DNA of 35,563 nt from Microcoleus sp. GA_180221_E-2-1-MAG-45_12 (GTDB lineage: Bacteria > Cyanobacteriota > Cyanobacteriia > Cyanobacteriales > JAAUUE01), in the NCBI GenBank assembly GCA_020692245.1, contig JAIMKT010000016.1, positions 30,120 to 65,682 on the forward strand, in the 5' to 3' direction. Below are positions 23,654 to 31,787 of this stretch, piece by piece. Numbering within the stretch: the stretch's first letter is position 1; each line of letters begins with the position of its first letter. The translations under genes were made by a program, and so were the position numbers. Under the pieces are notes generated by a model, which saw only the letters and a list, made by a program, of their open reading frames with translations, did no database searches and was not told the DNA's origin.

Positions 23654-26305
23654 TTATTTTTCTGTCATGATCCAAGAACCATCCCAATCATCAGGAGGAG
23701 CATTTTTAAGCCAGTGCTGACAACGCTGCATGTGTAAGTCAGCAGATTTATCACGGCTGTCAATTTCTGTAACCATGGCAAATTCGCCGATCGCCCTCGC
23801 AAATTGACGCTTCCGATACAACTCCAAGCCCTTGGCATAGTGGTCTATAACCTGAAGTTTTTGATCGGTAACAGTTTCTGTGCGGAGTCCTACTAATTCA
23901 TAGACACTAACTGGCTGGGTTTTGCCCTTCACCTTGAGGTAGTCTAGTTCCCTTGCCCAAATTCGATCGGCACAGGGATGGTAGGTTTGTTCACTGATGA
24001 CAATATCACAGCCGTACTGTTTGCTTGCACTTTCCAGACGAGAAGCCAAGTTTACCCCGTCCCCGATCGCCGTATATTCCATCCGCCGACTAGAACCAAT
24101 ATTACCCCCCAGAACCTTATCTGAGTGAATACCAATCCCGATCGAAATTGGTATCTGTCCTTCCGTTATTCGCTTTGTGTTGAATAAAGCTAACCGATTC
24201 CGCATCTCCACCGCCGTTTGTACCGCCATCCATTGGTGATCATCCAGAGGGAGAGGTGAACCAAAGACAGCCATCATCGCATCACCGATATACTTATCTA
24301 GGGTTCCCTTGTAGTGAAACAGGACATCCACCATGTCTTCAAAGTATTCGTTGAGCATACTCACCACGTCTTCTGGAGACATTTTTTCGGTGAGAGTGGT
24401 GTAGCCCCGAATATCTGAAAAGAGGACAGAGACATCCTTGAGATTTCCCCCCAAGAGGGCTTCCCCACCACTGATAAGTTGTTCAGCTAACTCTTGGTTC
24501 ATGTAGCGATACATGGTAGTTTTCAGGCGTTTTTCATCACTGATATCTTCCATGATCACCAAGGCTCCATTGACCTTAGTAGAATCCGCAGCATCGGCGA
24601 TCGTATTAATCGAAATATTCACACTGTGCTGCTCTGTGCCAGTAGATTGCAAAATTTGGTCTGGGTAATACTGTTCCCGGTTTTTCTCTTCTTGGGGATT
24701 GAGAGCATTGTGGAACCACTGCAAAAACTTGTTGGGATTTTTTTCAGCATTATTTTTGTCTTGCTTTTCCTGCACCCAAACTAGCTCTGCCACCAGTCTG
24801 CCTTCAATCTTATCTTCAACTTTTAAGCCCAGTAGCTCCTTCGCTTTTTCATTGGCGGCAATAATCTTGCCATCCTTGGCGGTGGAGATCACCCCATCAG
24901 ATAAACTGCGGAGAATATCCCGTTGCATCTGCTCCTGTTGCTTGATGGTGGCAAATAATTTGGCATTTTGCAGGGCAACTCCAGCTTGGATATTGAACGC
25001 CTCCATGAACTCTTGGTCACTGCGATCGAACCCTGCTTTCCAACAATCGGGAGCCGTCGGCCAGTTTTCCGGATCGTAGGGGGGATATTCCCCTTGTTTG
25101 AGTTTATTAATTAGCTGAGTAACCGCAATTAATTCTCCATCCCCATTCTTCACAGGCATACAGAGCATACTGCAAGTCCGGTAGCCCGATCGATTGTCCG
25201 TATCCTTAGAAGTTTGGGAATTGGGATGATCATAAAGATCAAAGCCAATATTTAATGGCTCGCCACTAGTAGCCACCTGCCCAGCAAAACCAGCCCCTAG
25301 GGGAATGCGGATTTCCCTTAGTTCGCCAGCAATGGGAATTTTTGTCCACAACTGCCCTGCTTCTTGGTCAATCAACCACAGGGTACTGCGATCGGCTCCC
25401 ATCAGTTTTTTCGCCTCATCCATCACCTTACCTAGGGTTTCTTCGAGGTCTAGGCTACTCTGGCTCAGGGATTGGGTGGCTGTCATCAGGGCTTCAGCAG
25501 CGCGCTGGCGTTGGGTAGCTTTTCTCAGGGAACGAGAAGATTCTAAGATCAAGCGAATAGAAGGGGCAAAATCTGCAAATAGAGCCTCATCTGCTTGGGT
25601 AAATCCAGTGTAGTCAATGCGCTGATCTAGTTCCGAAGCTGGATCATTTTCTTTCTTCAGCTTATTCAACAACTGCACCACTGCCACTAGCTTGCCATCT
25701 TCTCCTACTAGAGGCAAACACAGCATGGTATAAGTCCGATAGCCAGTTTTTTTGTACTGCTCCTTGGCAGCTTCAGAGCGGGGATCATCAAAAAAGTCGT
25801 GGGGAATATTGACTACTCGCTTATAGGTAGCCACTTCTCCAGCGATCCCTTGGTCAGCATTAATCCGAATTTCAAAGGAGCCGCCCCCACTGCCCTTGGC
25901 GACGATCGACCAGAGCTGTTGCTTCTCTTCATCCAACAAAAATATTGTCGTCCGGTCTGCCCCCAAAAGTTCTCCAGTTTTGAGACTAATGGACTGGAGC
26001 ATTTCATCAAGAATACCGTCAAACCCTTGGCTGCTAAGAATATCATCTAGCATAGAAAGAGTTTGATTCATCACCACCAATTTATCCTCTACACCGTTGA
26101 CCACCTGCTTAAAGGTATCTTGGTTGAGGGGTGCAAGGTAGGCAGAAAAGTTGCCCTTGGTAGTAGCTAAGGCACTGGAAGAACTTGGCTTAGGTTGATG
26201 TCCTTGGTTATCGCTAGGGGTATCAGCGGTTTCCACTACCACATCAATATCAATGGTAGTTTCACGGGCATCTAGGGTCTGACGTTTAGGAGATGCAGCT
26301 GTCAT
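23654..26305 (-). CDS. Class III adenylate cyclase with tandem GAF and PAS domains (CyaB type)
   Basis: An 883-residue cytosolic cyclase making cAMP from ATP. Domain order is GAF-A (about 95-250, NK...F...DE motif at N214/K215/F235/D239/E240), GAF-B (about 285-445), PAS (about 460-590) and a class III catalytic domain (about 620-800). A TPR-like tail contains YRKRQFARAIGEFAMV. Catalytic residues are present: metal Asp631 in VLFSDIRGYT and Asp675 in KYIGDAMMAVFG, adenine-specifying Lys671, Thr745 in RMEYTAIGDGVN, and Asn752/Arg756. This architecture equals CyaB1/CyaB2 of Anabaena, where the GAF tandem binds cAMP. The Thr in place of Asp marks the bicarbonate-responsive IIIb group. In GAF-B the motif ends in D430-Q431 rather than DE. 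Confidence 0.92.
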   Translation of the reverse strand: MTAASPKRQTLDARETTIDIDVVVETADTPSDNQGHQPKPSSSSALATTKGNFSAYLAPLNQDTFKQVVNGVEDKLVVMNQTLSMLDDILSSQGFDGILDEMLQSISLKTGELLGADRTTIFLLDEEKQQLWSIVAKGSGGGSFEIRINADQGIAGEVATYKRVVNIPHDFFDDPRSEAAKEQYKKTGYRTYTMLCLPLVGEDGKLVAVVQLLNKLKKENDPASELDQRIDYTGFTQADEALFADFAPSIRLILESSRSLRKATQRQRAAEALMTATQSLSQSSLDLEETLGKVMDEAKKLMGADRSTLWLIDQEAGQLWTKIPIAGELREIRIPLGAGFAGQVATSGEPLNIGFDLYDHPNSQTSKDTDNRSGYRTCSMLCMPVKNGDGELIAVTQLINKLKQGEYPPYDPENWPTAPDCWKAGFDRSDQEFMEAFNIQAGVALQNAKLFATIKQQEQMQRDILRSLSDGVISTAKDGKIIAANEKAKELLGLKVEDKIEGRLVAELVWVQEKQDKNNAEKNPNKFLQWFHNALNPQEEKNREQYYPDQILQSTGTEQHSVNISINTIADAADSTKVNGALVIMEDISDEKRLKTTMYRYMNQELAEQLISGGEALLGGNLKDVSVLFSDIRGYTTLTEKMSPEDVVSMLNEYFEDMVDVLFHYKGTLDKYIGDAMMAVFGSPLPLDDHQWMAVQTAVEMRNRLALFNTKRITEGQIPISIGIGIHSDKVLGGNIGSSRRMEYTAIGDGVNLASRLESASKQYGCDIVISEQTYHPCADRIWARELDYLKVKGKTQPVSVYELVGLRTETVTDQKLQVIDHYAKGLELYRKRQFARAIGEFAMVTEIDSRDKSADLHMQRCQHWLKNAPPDDWDGSWIMTEK

Positions 26306-26744
26306 ATAGTTTCTCTTTAGCAGAAGCCTTCAATTTAGGAGCAAGGAATAATTGGAGGGTATTTTACAAACTTATAGGCTAGTGCCAATGTACTCTATGA
26401 GCAAATTTACAACTATTACCCTAAGTTTACTCTTAAATTATCCTGTGGGTTTGTTTGCTTACTAGGTTAGCAGACTGGTAGCAAACTGGGATAAATCTAG
26501 ATTAATCTAAATTTAAGTTTAAGTTGAGCCTGGTTTTAGACCTAAATGTTAGACTAAAATCTAAAATCAATTTCCCCAATAGGTATAAAGTTAAACCCCA
26601 TATCTAATTCTGAGTTTAATTGCAATCTAGATTCAATTTTAGTCTAAGTCCCTGATCAAGCCTTAGATACTTAAACTCTAAATTTTAGTTGTCTAAGTTT
26701 TAATACTAGTCACACCCAGATTTTATTTCAAGCATTCCAAAAAT
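26306..26744. other. 439-base AT-rich upstream region of the adenylate cyclase
   Basis: No gene is visible. The region is full of short TCTAAA/TTTAGA-like motifs and contains two copies of the perfect palindrome AATCTAGATT (26494-26503 and 26624-26633), about 130 bases apart. It forms the 5' region of the cyclase gene and the 3' flank of the next gene, both on the minus strand. Confidence 0.5.
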
Positions 26745-27344
26745 TTAGTTGTTATTGTTGCGGAGTTCACTCTCTAACTGATCGAGATCTGAGCGAAGAA
26801 AAATTGTGATCTGACCATTGGCTCCCGTTTCATTGCTGCCTCTGGTGGTTTCTAGCCAGTAACCAAATCGATCGCCCAAGCGTAGTTCTCCCCGGCGGGC
26901 TGACAATAGCGGTAAATTCTGTCTTTGGGCAAGGGCTACTTGTTCAGGACTGGGGTATTGATAGATCACTCTAGCTAGGAAATAATCTTGATAAATATCG
27001 GCACCATAGATTACCCGGAGGGATTCTTCGAGGCGATCGGTCGAAATGCCATTAATTACATCGTAGAAAGAGATTTGTTCTCTACGGATCATATTGCTGT
27101 TATCACTCACATCAAAAACAGAAGTAACAGGCAGGACGGAAGCATTAAATAAAAAGCGTTGAGTTGCGGTGTTAAATCTTCTTACCGTCAATCCATCTCC
27201 CAAGGCTGGAGTTAGGGAAGGGTTCGATCGAATCCACGCAGCTACTTGTTGGCGAGTTTGTCCGGGTAAAGCGAGAGCAGGGGCGCTGATGAGACAGGAA
27301 CTGAGGGCGAAGATGGCGAGGGAGAGAGTTTTGGTAGAGAGCAT
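26745..27344 (-). CDS. Small exported protein of unknown function
   Basis: A 199-residue protein with a clear signal peptide MLSTKTLSLAIFALSSCLIS followed by APALA and a likely cleavage before LPGQ (residue 26). LSSC at 14-17 also fits a lipobox, but the hydrophobic core continues past it, so a soluble secreted form is more likely. The mature part contains TRQQVAAWIRSNPSL and GDGLTVRRFNTATQRFLFNA. No enzyme motif is recognised. Instead of a Shine-Dalgarno sequence, its leader contains pyrimidine-rich tandem repeats. It is divergent from the membrane TPR gene. Confidence 0.7.
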   Translation of the reverse strand: MLSTKTLSLAIFALSSCLISAPALALPGQTRQQVAAWIRSNPSLTPALGDGLTVRRFNTATQRFLFNASVLPVTSVFDVSDNSNMIRREQISFYDVINGISTDRLEESLRVIYGADIYQDYFLARVIYQYPSPEQVALAQRQNLPLLSARRGELRLGDRFGYWLETTRGSNETGANGQITIFLRSDLDQLESELRNNNN

Positions 27345-27350
27345 GGGGGT

Positions 27351-27408
27351 AAAGGAGGTAAAGGAGGTACAGAGAGGTACAGAGAGGTACAGAGAGGTAC
27401 AGGGAGGT
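27351..27408. repeat. Tandem AGGT-type repeats in the leader of the exported protein gene
   Basis: On the plus strand AAAGGAGGT occurs at 27351-27359 and 27360-27368, followed by four 10-bp units of ACAGAGAGGT type (27369-27408, the last one ACAGGGAGGT). On the mRNA strand this reads as repeats of ACCTCC/ACCTCT directly upstream of the ATG at 27344. A related series lies at 35046-35081. Confidence 0.75.
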
Positions 27409-27579
27409 TAAAGAATTTCTCAATGATGATGTTAATATACCCAAGTAATACTATTAAATTCCGAAATCTATATTGATCCTAGTGAAAACCCAAACCCCAA
27501 CTCAAGGCTCCAGAGATGGGAATACTAGACTCGGAAAAGGCGTAATAAATTTCTGTAAATATTGTGGGAGTTATTTTAA

Positions 27580-29076
27580 TTGAGTTCTTCTCCATCCTCA
27601 GATAATTCAAGTTTTCAAGAGCAGATCGTACATCTAAACGCACGACTTGATCATTTCTCCCAAAACGACCTTGACCCGATCGCCCGTGATGAGTTAGCCC
27701 TTGATATCCTGTGCGATCGTGATAACCTGCAATCCATTCTCAAAGACCTCGCCCAAAATCAAAAACTAGAAGCTGCTACGGTTTCAGAAATTGATACTCT
27801 CGATCGCCGCCTAGTTGCCCTCAACTCGAAATTCATCAACATTTCTGCCCTGCCTCGCTGGCGTGAAACCTTTGATCCCAGTCCCAACTCTTGGTGGTGG
27901 TTTCCTGAAATTGAAGATTCTAAGCCCAAAATAGCCCTCCGTCGTCGGGATGTCTTTTGGCGGGGTGTATCCATAGTCTCCCTCCTAGCCACAGCCAGCG
28001 CCGCCAGCACTATCCTGCCAGTCTTTTCCATCGGGGGCTTTGGTTTAGGTGAAGCCCTAGCCAGTGCTGGACAAGTTACGGGTTTGGCTGTGTTGGGTCG
28101 AGGCGTGCTTACCCCCGAAGGAACTAAAGTTCTCAGGCAGTTTTGTGACAAATTTTCCATTCCCGACAAATGGTACAGTGAGGCGATCGCTGCCTTTTCC
28201 TTAACACTAGGTGTTGTGTCCATGTGGGCTGCTCAGGATGGCTTGCCTCGCTGGTTCAATTACAGTGCCAATCAACACTATCAACTGGGGGAACTCAGGG
28301 AAGCCCGCACAAGCTACCAAAAAACTCTCTCCTTGATGCCCTCCAACAACGAAGCATCTCTGGGGCTGGGACTGGTGCATGAATCCCTAGGGCAGCTCAA
28401 AGAAGCGGGGGAAGCCTATCAGCAAGTAGTCGAACAAGGCGACCCGATCGCCCTCAGTCGCCTAGCACGTGTCCAATTTTCCCAGTTATTGCAAGCCGAT
28501 CGTCCTGACAAGCTTTTACAGAATCAGCAAACCGCTGAAATCGAAGCCCTACTCAAGCTAGCGTTACACCGTATCGATAATAGGGGTTTATCCCAAAACG
28601 ATGCAGCCAATCAGCGATATCAAATCTATCGGAATCTTGGTTGGTTGCGCTGGTGGCAACGGGACTACATCGGTGCAGAATCAGTACTCAAACAAGCGAT
28701 CACAGAGGACGAATCTCTTCCTGAGCTACAGCTAGGAACCGGGCTTTCCCGTTGTCTCCTTGCCGAAACGTACCGTGAAGAAGGACGGGAAGCGGAAGCT
28801 AAAATTGAATACACCATCTGTGTAGAAGAGTCCCGCCCCGAAACCCTCACTGAATACGAATGGTTCTTCCAAGTAGGACAGGGACGGATGGCTACCTGCA
28901 TTGACACCAGTGCGGTGATGCGGGGAACTAGTTTGGAAGTTATTCAAAAACTGCCTCTTTGCGCTGCTAAAGACGAGCCTAGCCCTAGCAATTCCGTGGC
29001 TCCTGAACCCAACCAAGGGGGACAACAACCTTTACCGAGTCCATCGGTGGGGACTACTGTACCAACTAAACCTTAA
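27580..29076 (+). CDS. Membrane-anchored TPR protein
   Basis: A 498-residue protein with an N-terminal alpha-helical cytosolic part (1-120), about three hydrophobic segments (127-150, 155-175 and 200-218), then a TPR-rich region from about 230 to 440 (YQLGELREARTSYQKTLSLM and ASLGLGLVHESLGQLKEAGE) and a proline/serine-rich tail. TTG at 27580 is taken as the start because GGGAG sits nine bases upstream and no ATG occurs for about 200 codons. The TPRs would lie on the side opposite the N-terminus if three helices are real. It is divergent from the exported protein gene, with 235 bases between starts. The function is unknown; scaffolding of a membrane complex is plausible. Confidence 0.8.
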   Translation: MSSSPSSDNSSFQEQIVHLNARLDHFSQNDLDPIARDELALDILCDRDNLQSILKDLAQNQKLEAATVSEIDTLDRRLVALNSKFINISALPRWRETFDPSPNSWWWFPEIEDSKPKIALRRRDVFWRGVSIVSLLATASAASTILPVFSIGGFGLGEALASAGQVTGLAVLGRGVLTPEGTKVLRQFCDKFSIPDKWYSEAIAAFSLTLGVVSMWAAQDGLPRWFNYSANQHYQLGELREARTSYQKTLSLMPSNNEASLGLGLVHESLGQLKEAGEAYQQVVEQGDPIALSRLARVQFSQLLQADRPDKLLQNQQTAEIEALLKLALHRIDNRGLSQNDAANQRYQIYRNLGWLRWWQRDYIGAESVLKQAITEDESLPELQLGTGLSRCLLAETYREEGREAEAKIEYTICVEESRPETLTEYEWFFQVGQGRMATCIDTSAVMRGTSLEVIQKLPLCAAKDEPSPSNSVAPEPNQGGQQPLPSPSVGTTVPTKP

Positions 29077-29172
29077 CCAGCAACCCGTAATTATGTTGAT
29101 AGGCTCCTTTGCCTGAAGGCTAGAAGATGACTAGGGCGATCGATCTGACAAAGCTATGACAAAGCTGGGAGA

Positions 29173-30291
29173 TTAGGATTTTTTGGTAAGGATCTTTTGG
29201 TAGTAGTTTTTGAGGGTTTGGGTGGCAGCAGCCCAGCCCCATTTTTCGGCTTCCGCTCGGGCTTGATGGCGGAGAGTTTCCCTTTGGGTGGGGTCGTTGA
29301 GGAGTTTCTGGGTTGCCACGATCGCTCCCTGTTCATCTTCAGGATCAAATAAATAGCCGTTGACTCCATTTTGGACAATATCAGGGATTCCCCCCGAATT
29401 TGCCGCCACCACAGGACAACCCGCTGCCATAGCCTCTAGCAAAACTAAACCCAAAGTTTCTGTGCGAGAGGGAAAAATAAATACATCCGCCGAAGCGTAG
29501 GCTGCCGCTAAGGTCTTTCCAGACAGATAACCGACAAAATTAGTTGCTGTCCCTGCAAAATGTTCTTCCAAAAACTGCCGATGGGGCCCATCACCTACGA
29601 GGGCAAGGCGAGCATGGGGAATGGATTCGAGGACGGGTTTGATGCGATCGATCTCTTTTTCTGCCCCTAACCTGCCGACATAAAGCAATAAAGGAGCCTC
29701 TGGATGACCTTGGGAAAGAAGTTTCCGCATTTCTAAGCTGGCTAAACTGGGATCAAAGGTTTCCGTATCTACACCCCGTTGCCACAGGTCTACTCGTTCA
29801 ATATCGTGATCCCGGAGTTCTTGCACCATGGCTGTCGAGGTACAGAGATTTAGTTCTGCCTGATTGTGGGCGAGGCGGAGGAGTCCCCAGAGAGTATCTT
29901 CTAGCATTCCCAGCCCGTAGTGTTGCAGGTATTGGGGCAGATGGGTATGGTAGGAAGCCAAGATGGGTATCCCCCATTTTTTCCCGTAATAGATACCGCC
30001 CACACCGATAATTGCAGGGTTAGCTACGTGGATAATATCTGGTTGAAATTCTTGGAGTTTCTGGCCGATCGCTGGTCTGGGTAGGGCTGCCTTTAGCTCT
30101 GGGTATAGGGGAAAGGGAAAACTAGGAACCCCGTAGACTTCTGCCCCCATATATTCCCGCAGTCCGGCTTCAGGAGTCACCACCAACACCTGATCGCCGC
30201 TTTTTTGGAGATGCTCGATCGTGTGCCGCAGCCGAGTCACAATCCCGTCTACCTTGGGCAGGAAAGTCTCTGTGAATAGAGCTATACGCAT
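29173..30291 (-). CDS. sqdX: Sulfolipid synthase (UDP-sulfoquinovose:DAG sulfoquinovosyltransferase)
   Basis: SqdX transfers sulfoquinovose from UDP-sulfoquinovose to diacylglycerol, making SQDG, an anionic lipid of thylakoid membranes. The 372-residue GT4 glycosyltransferase begins MRIALFTETFLPKVDGIVTR, the hallmark start of SqdX, followed by FPFPLYPELKAALPRP. The C-terminal lobe has LLYVGRLGAEKEID and the E-x7-E segment FPSRTETLGLVLLEAMAAG, then GGIPDIVQNGVNGYLF. The ATG at 30289-30291 is chosen because conservation begins there; the frame stays open 18 codons further upstream. sqdB is not adjacent. It is divergent from pheS. Confidence 0.88.
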   Translation of the reverse strand: MRIALFTETFLPKVDGIVTRLRHTIEHLQKSGDQVLVVTPEAGLREYMGAEVYGVPSFPFPLYPELKAALPRPAIGQKLQEFQPDIIHVANPAIIGVGGIYYGKKWGIPILASYHTHLPQYLQHYGLGMLEDTLWGLLRLAHNQAELNLCTSTAMVQELRDHDIERVDLWQRGVDTETFDPSLASLEMRKLLSQGHPEAPLLLYVGRLGAEKEIDRIKPVLESIPHARLALVGDGPHRQFLEEHFAGTATNFVGYLSGKTLAAAYASADVFIFPSRTETLGLVLLEAMAAGCPVVAANSGGIPDIVQNGVNGYLFDPEDEQGAIVATQKLLNDPTQRETLRHQARAEAEKWGWAAATQTLKNYYQKILTKKS

Positions 30292-30486
30292 AGAAGCTAA
30301 AAAATTTTGTAGTGAATTTCTCAAGTTAAGTTTTGATATACCCAAGATTTTAGCAAAGGGTGCGATCGCTTACTGCCTTTCATCTCAAGAGCCTTTTTTG
30401 AGAAATGTTTTTGCAAAGACCAGAACCTAGTCTAGGATTATCAATAATAAGCAATAATTTAAGTAAATATAAGTACTACGGCAACC

Positions 30487-31491
30487 ATGACTACTTCTTC
30501 CCTGAGCCAGATTGAGACCGAACTGGCAGCCCTGAAAACTACCGCCCTAGAGGCGATCGCCAACCTCAGCGACCTCGAATCCCTAGAGCAGTTGCGGATC
30601 AATTACCTAGGTAAAAAGGGGCAGCTATCCGTAGTTCTCCGGGGGATGGGGCAACTAGGAGCAGACGATCGACCCCGGATTGGAGCCTTAGCCAATGAGG
30701 TCAAAGAAGCCCTCCAAACCCTCCTTGACAACAAGAAAAACCAACTCCAAGCCGCTCTGATTCAAGCCCAACTCGCTGCCGAAACCCTTGATGTCACTAT
30801 GCCCGGCATCTATCGTCCCCAGGGGCGAGTCCATCCCCTCACTGGCATGATCGATCGAGTCATTGATATTTTTGTGGGACTAGGTTACACGGTCGCCGAT
30901 GGCACAGAAATGGAAACTGACTACTACAATTTTGAAGCCCTGAACACGCCCCCAGACCATCCGGCAAGAGACATGCAGGATACTTTTTACCTGCCCGATG
31001 GCAACCTGCTACGGACTCACACTTCTGCCGTGCAGATTCGGTACATGGAAGAAAATGATCCCCCCATTCGGGTAGTGGCTCCCGGACGTTGCTACCGTCG
31101 AGACACCGTTGATGCGACCCATGCCGCAGTTTTCCACCAGATCGAACTCTTGGCCGTGGATGAAGGACTGACCTTTACTGACCTCAAAGGCACGATCAAA
31201 GAATTTATCCGAGAAATGTTTGGGGATCTGCCTATTCGCTTTCGGACTAGTTACTTCCCTTTTACGGAACCCTCGGCTGAGGTGGATGTGCAGTGGCAGG
31301 GGAAATGGTTAGAGGTTTTGGGCTGTGGCATGGTAGACCCCAATGTCCTCAAATCCGTGGGTTATGACCCTGAAATCTACACTGGGTTTGCTGCTGGGTT
31401 CGGGGTGGAAAGATTTGCGATGGTGTTACATCAAATTGATGATATCCGCCGTTTTTATAACAGTGATCTGCGCTTCCTCCGACAGTTCTAA
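30487..31491 (+). CDS. pheS: Phenylalanine-tRNA ligase alpha subunit
   Basis: PheS is the catalytic alpha subunit of the alpha2beta2 class II synthetase that charges tRNA-Phe. The 334-residue protein starts with a coiled-coil arm (about 1-95) that contacts the tRNA. The catalytic domain then shows [20 protein letters not shown], the motif 2 region [26 protein letters not shown], and motif 3 [20 protein letters not shown]. Its length fits the family. pheT is not adjacent, which is usual in cyanobacteria. The AATAGTTCTAA direct repeat that flanks the downstream miniature element begins inside the stop codon. The start region lacks a clear Shine-Dalgarno sequence. Confidence 0.96.
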   Translation: MTTSSLSQIETELAALKTTALEAIANLSDLESLEQLRINYLGKKGQLSVVLRGMGQLGADDRPRIGALANEVKEALQTLLDNKKNQLQAALIQAQLAAETLDVTMPGIYRPQGRVHPLTGMIDRVIDIFVGLGYTVADGTEMETDYYNFEALNTPPDHPARDMQDTFYLPDGNLLRTHTSAVQIRYMEENDPPIRVVAPGRCYRRDTVDATHAAVFHQIELLAVDEGLTFTDLKGTIKEFIREMFGDLPIRFRTSYFPFTEPSAEVDVQWQGKWLEVLGCGMVDPNVLKSVGYDPEIYTGFAAGFGVERFAMVLHQIDDIRRFYNSDLRFLRQF

Positions 31492-31697
31492 TAGTTCTAA
31501 GAGGATGTCTAAAAAGTTTCTAGCGACTAAAGTCGTTACTACAAAAACCTACTCTACCAGCATAAATTAAAGGCAGATTAGAGAAAAATTTAGAGCTTTA
31601 ATTAACCTAGGTTATTTGAATTTATTCTAGTAGTTGCGACTTTAGTCGCTAAGGTCAAGAAAATATTACCTTCTCAGACATCCTCCAATAGTTCTAA
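31490..31697. mobile_element. Miniature inverted-repeat element (MITE-like) with flanking direct repeat
   Basis: The element spans 31501-31686. It has perfect 10-bp terminal inverted repeats GAGGATGTCT (31501-31510) and AGACATCCTC (31676-31685). Each arm carries the REP core GCGACTAAAGTCG (31523-31535 and, inverted, 31637-31649). An 11-bp direct repeat AATAGTTCTAA abuts the left end (31490-31500) and recurs one base after the right end (31687-31697). It has no coding capacity, so any movement would depend on a transposase elsewhere. The 9-bp periodicity of the target (AGTTCTAAT) is a caution when reading the repeat as a target duplication. Confidence 0.65.
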
Positions 31698-31787
31698 TAG
31701 TTTAAATGGCAATATTGCCTAATTCTCGATAGCATCACCTCCCCATAGGGGCATCGTTAAATACCAGTGGTTTAGCCCATTTAGCTC

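Noticed and set aside
27369-27408. Possible CRISPR-like array in front of the exported protein gene
   Set aside because: The 10-bp units are directly adjacent with no unique spacers and no cas genes, so it is a simple tandem repeat.
27759-28223. 154-codon minus-strand frame inside the membrane TPR gene
   Set aside because: It is opposite to a coherent TPR protein, has an Arg/Ser-rich random composition and no start signal.
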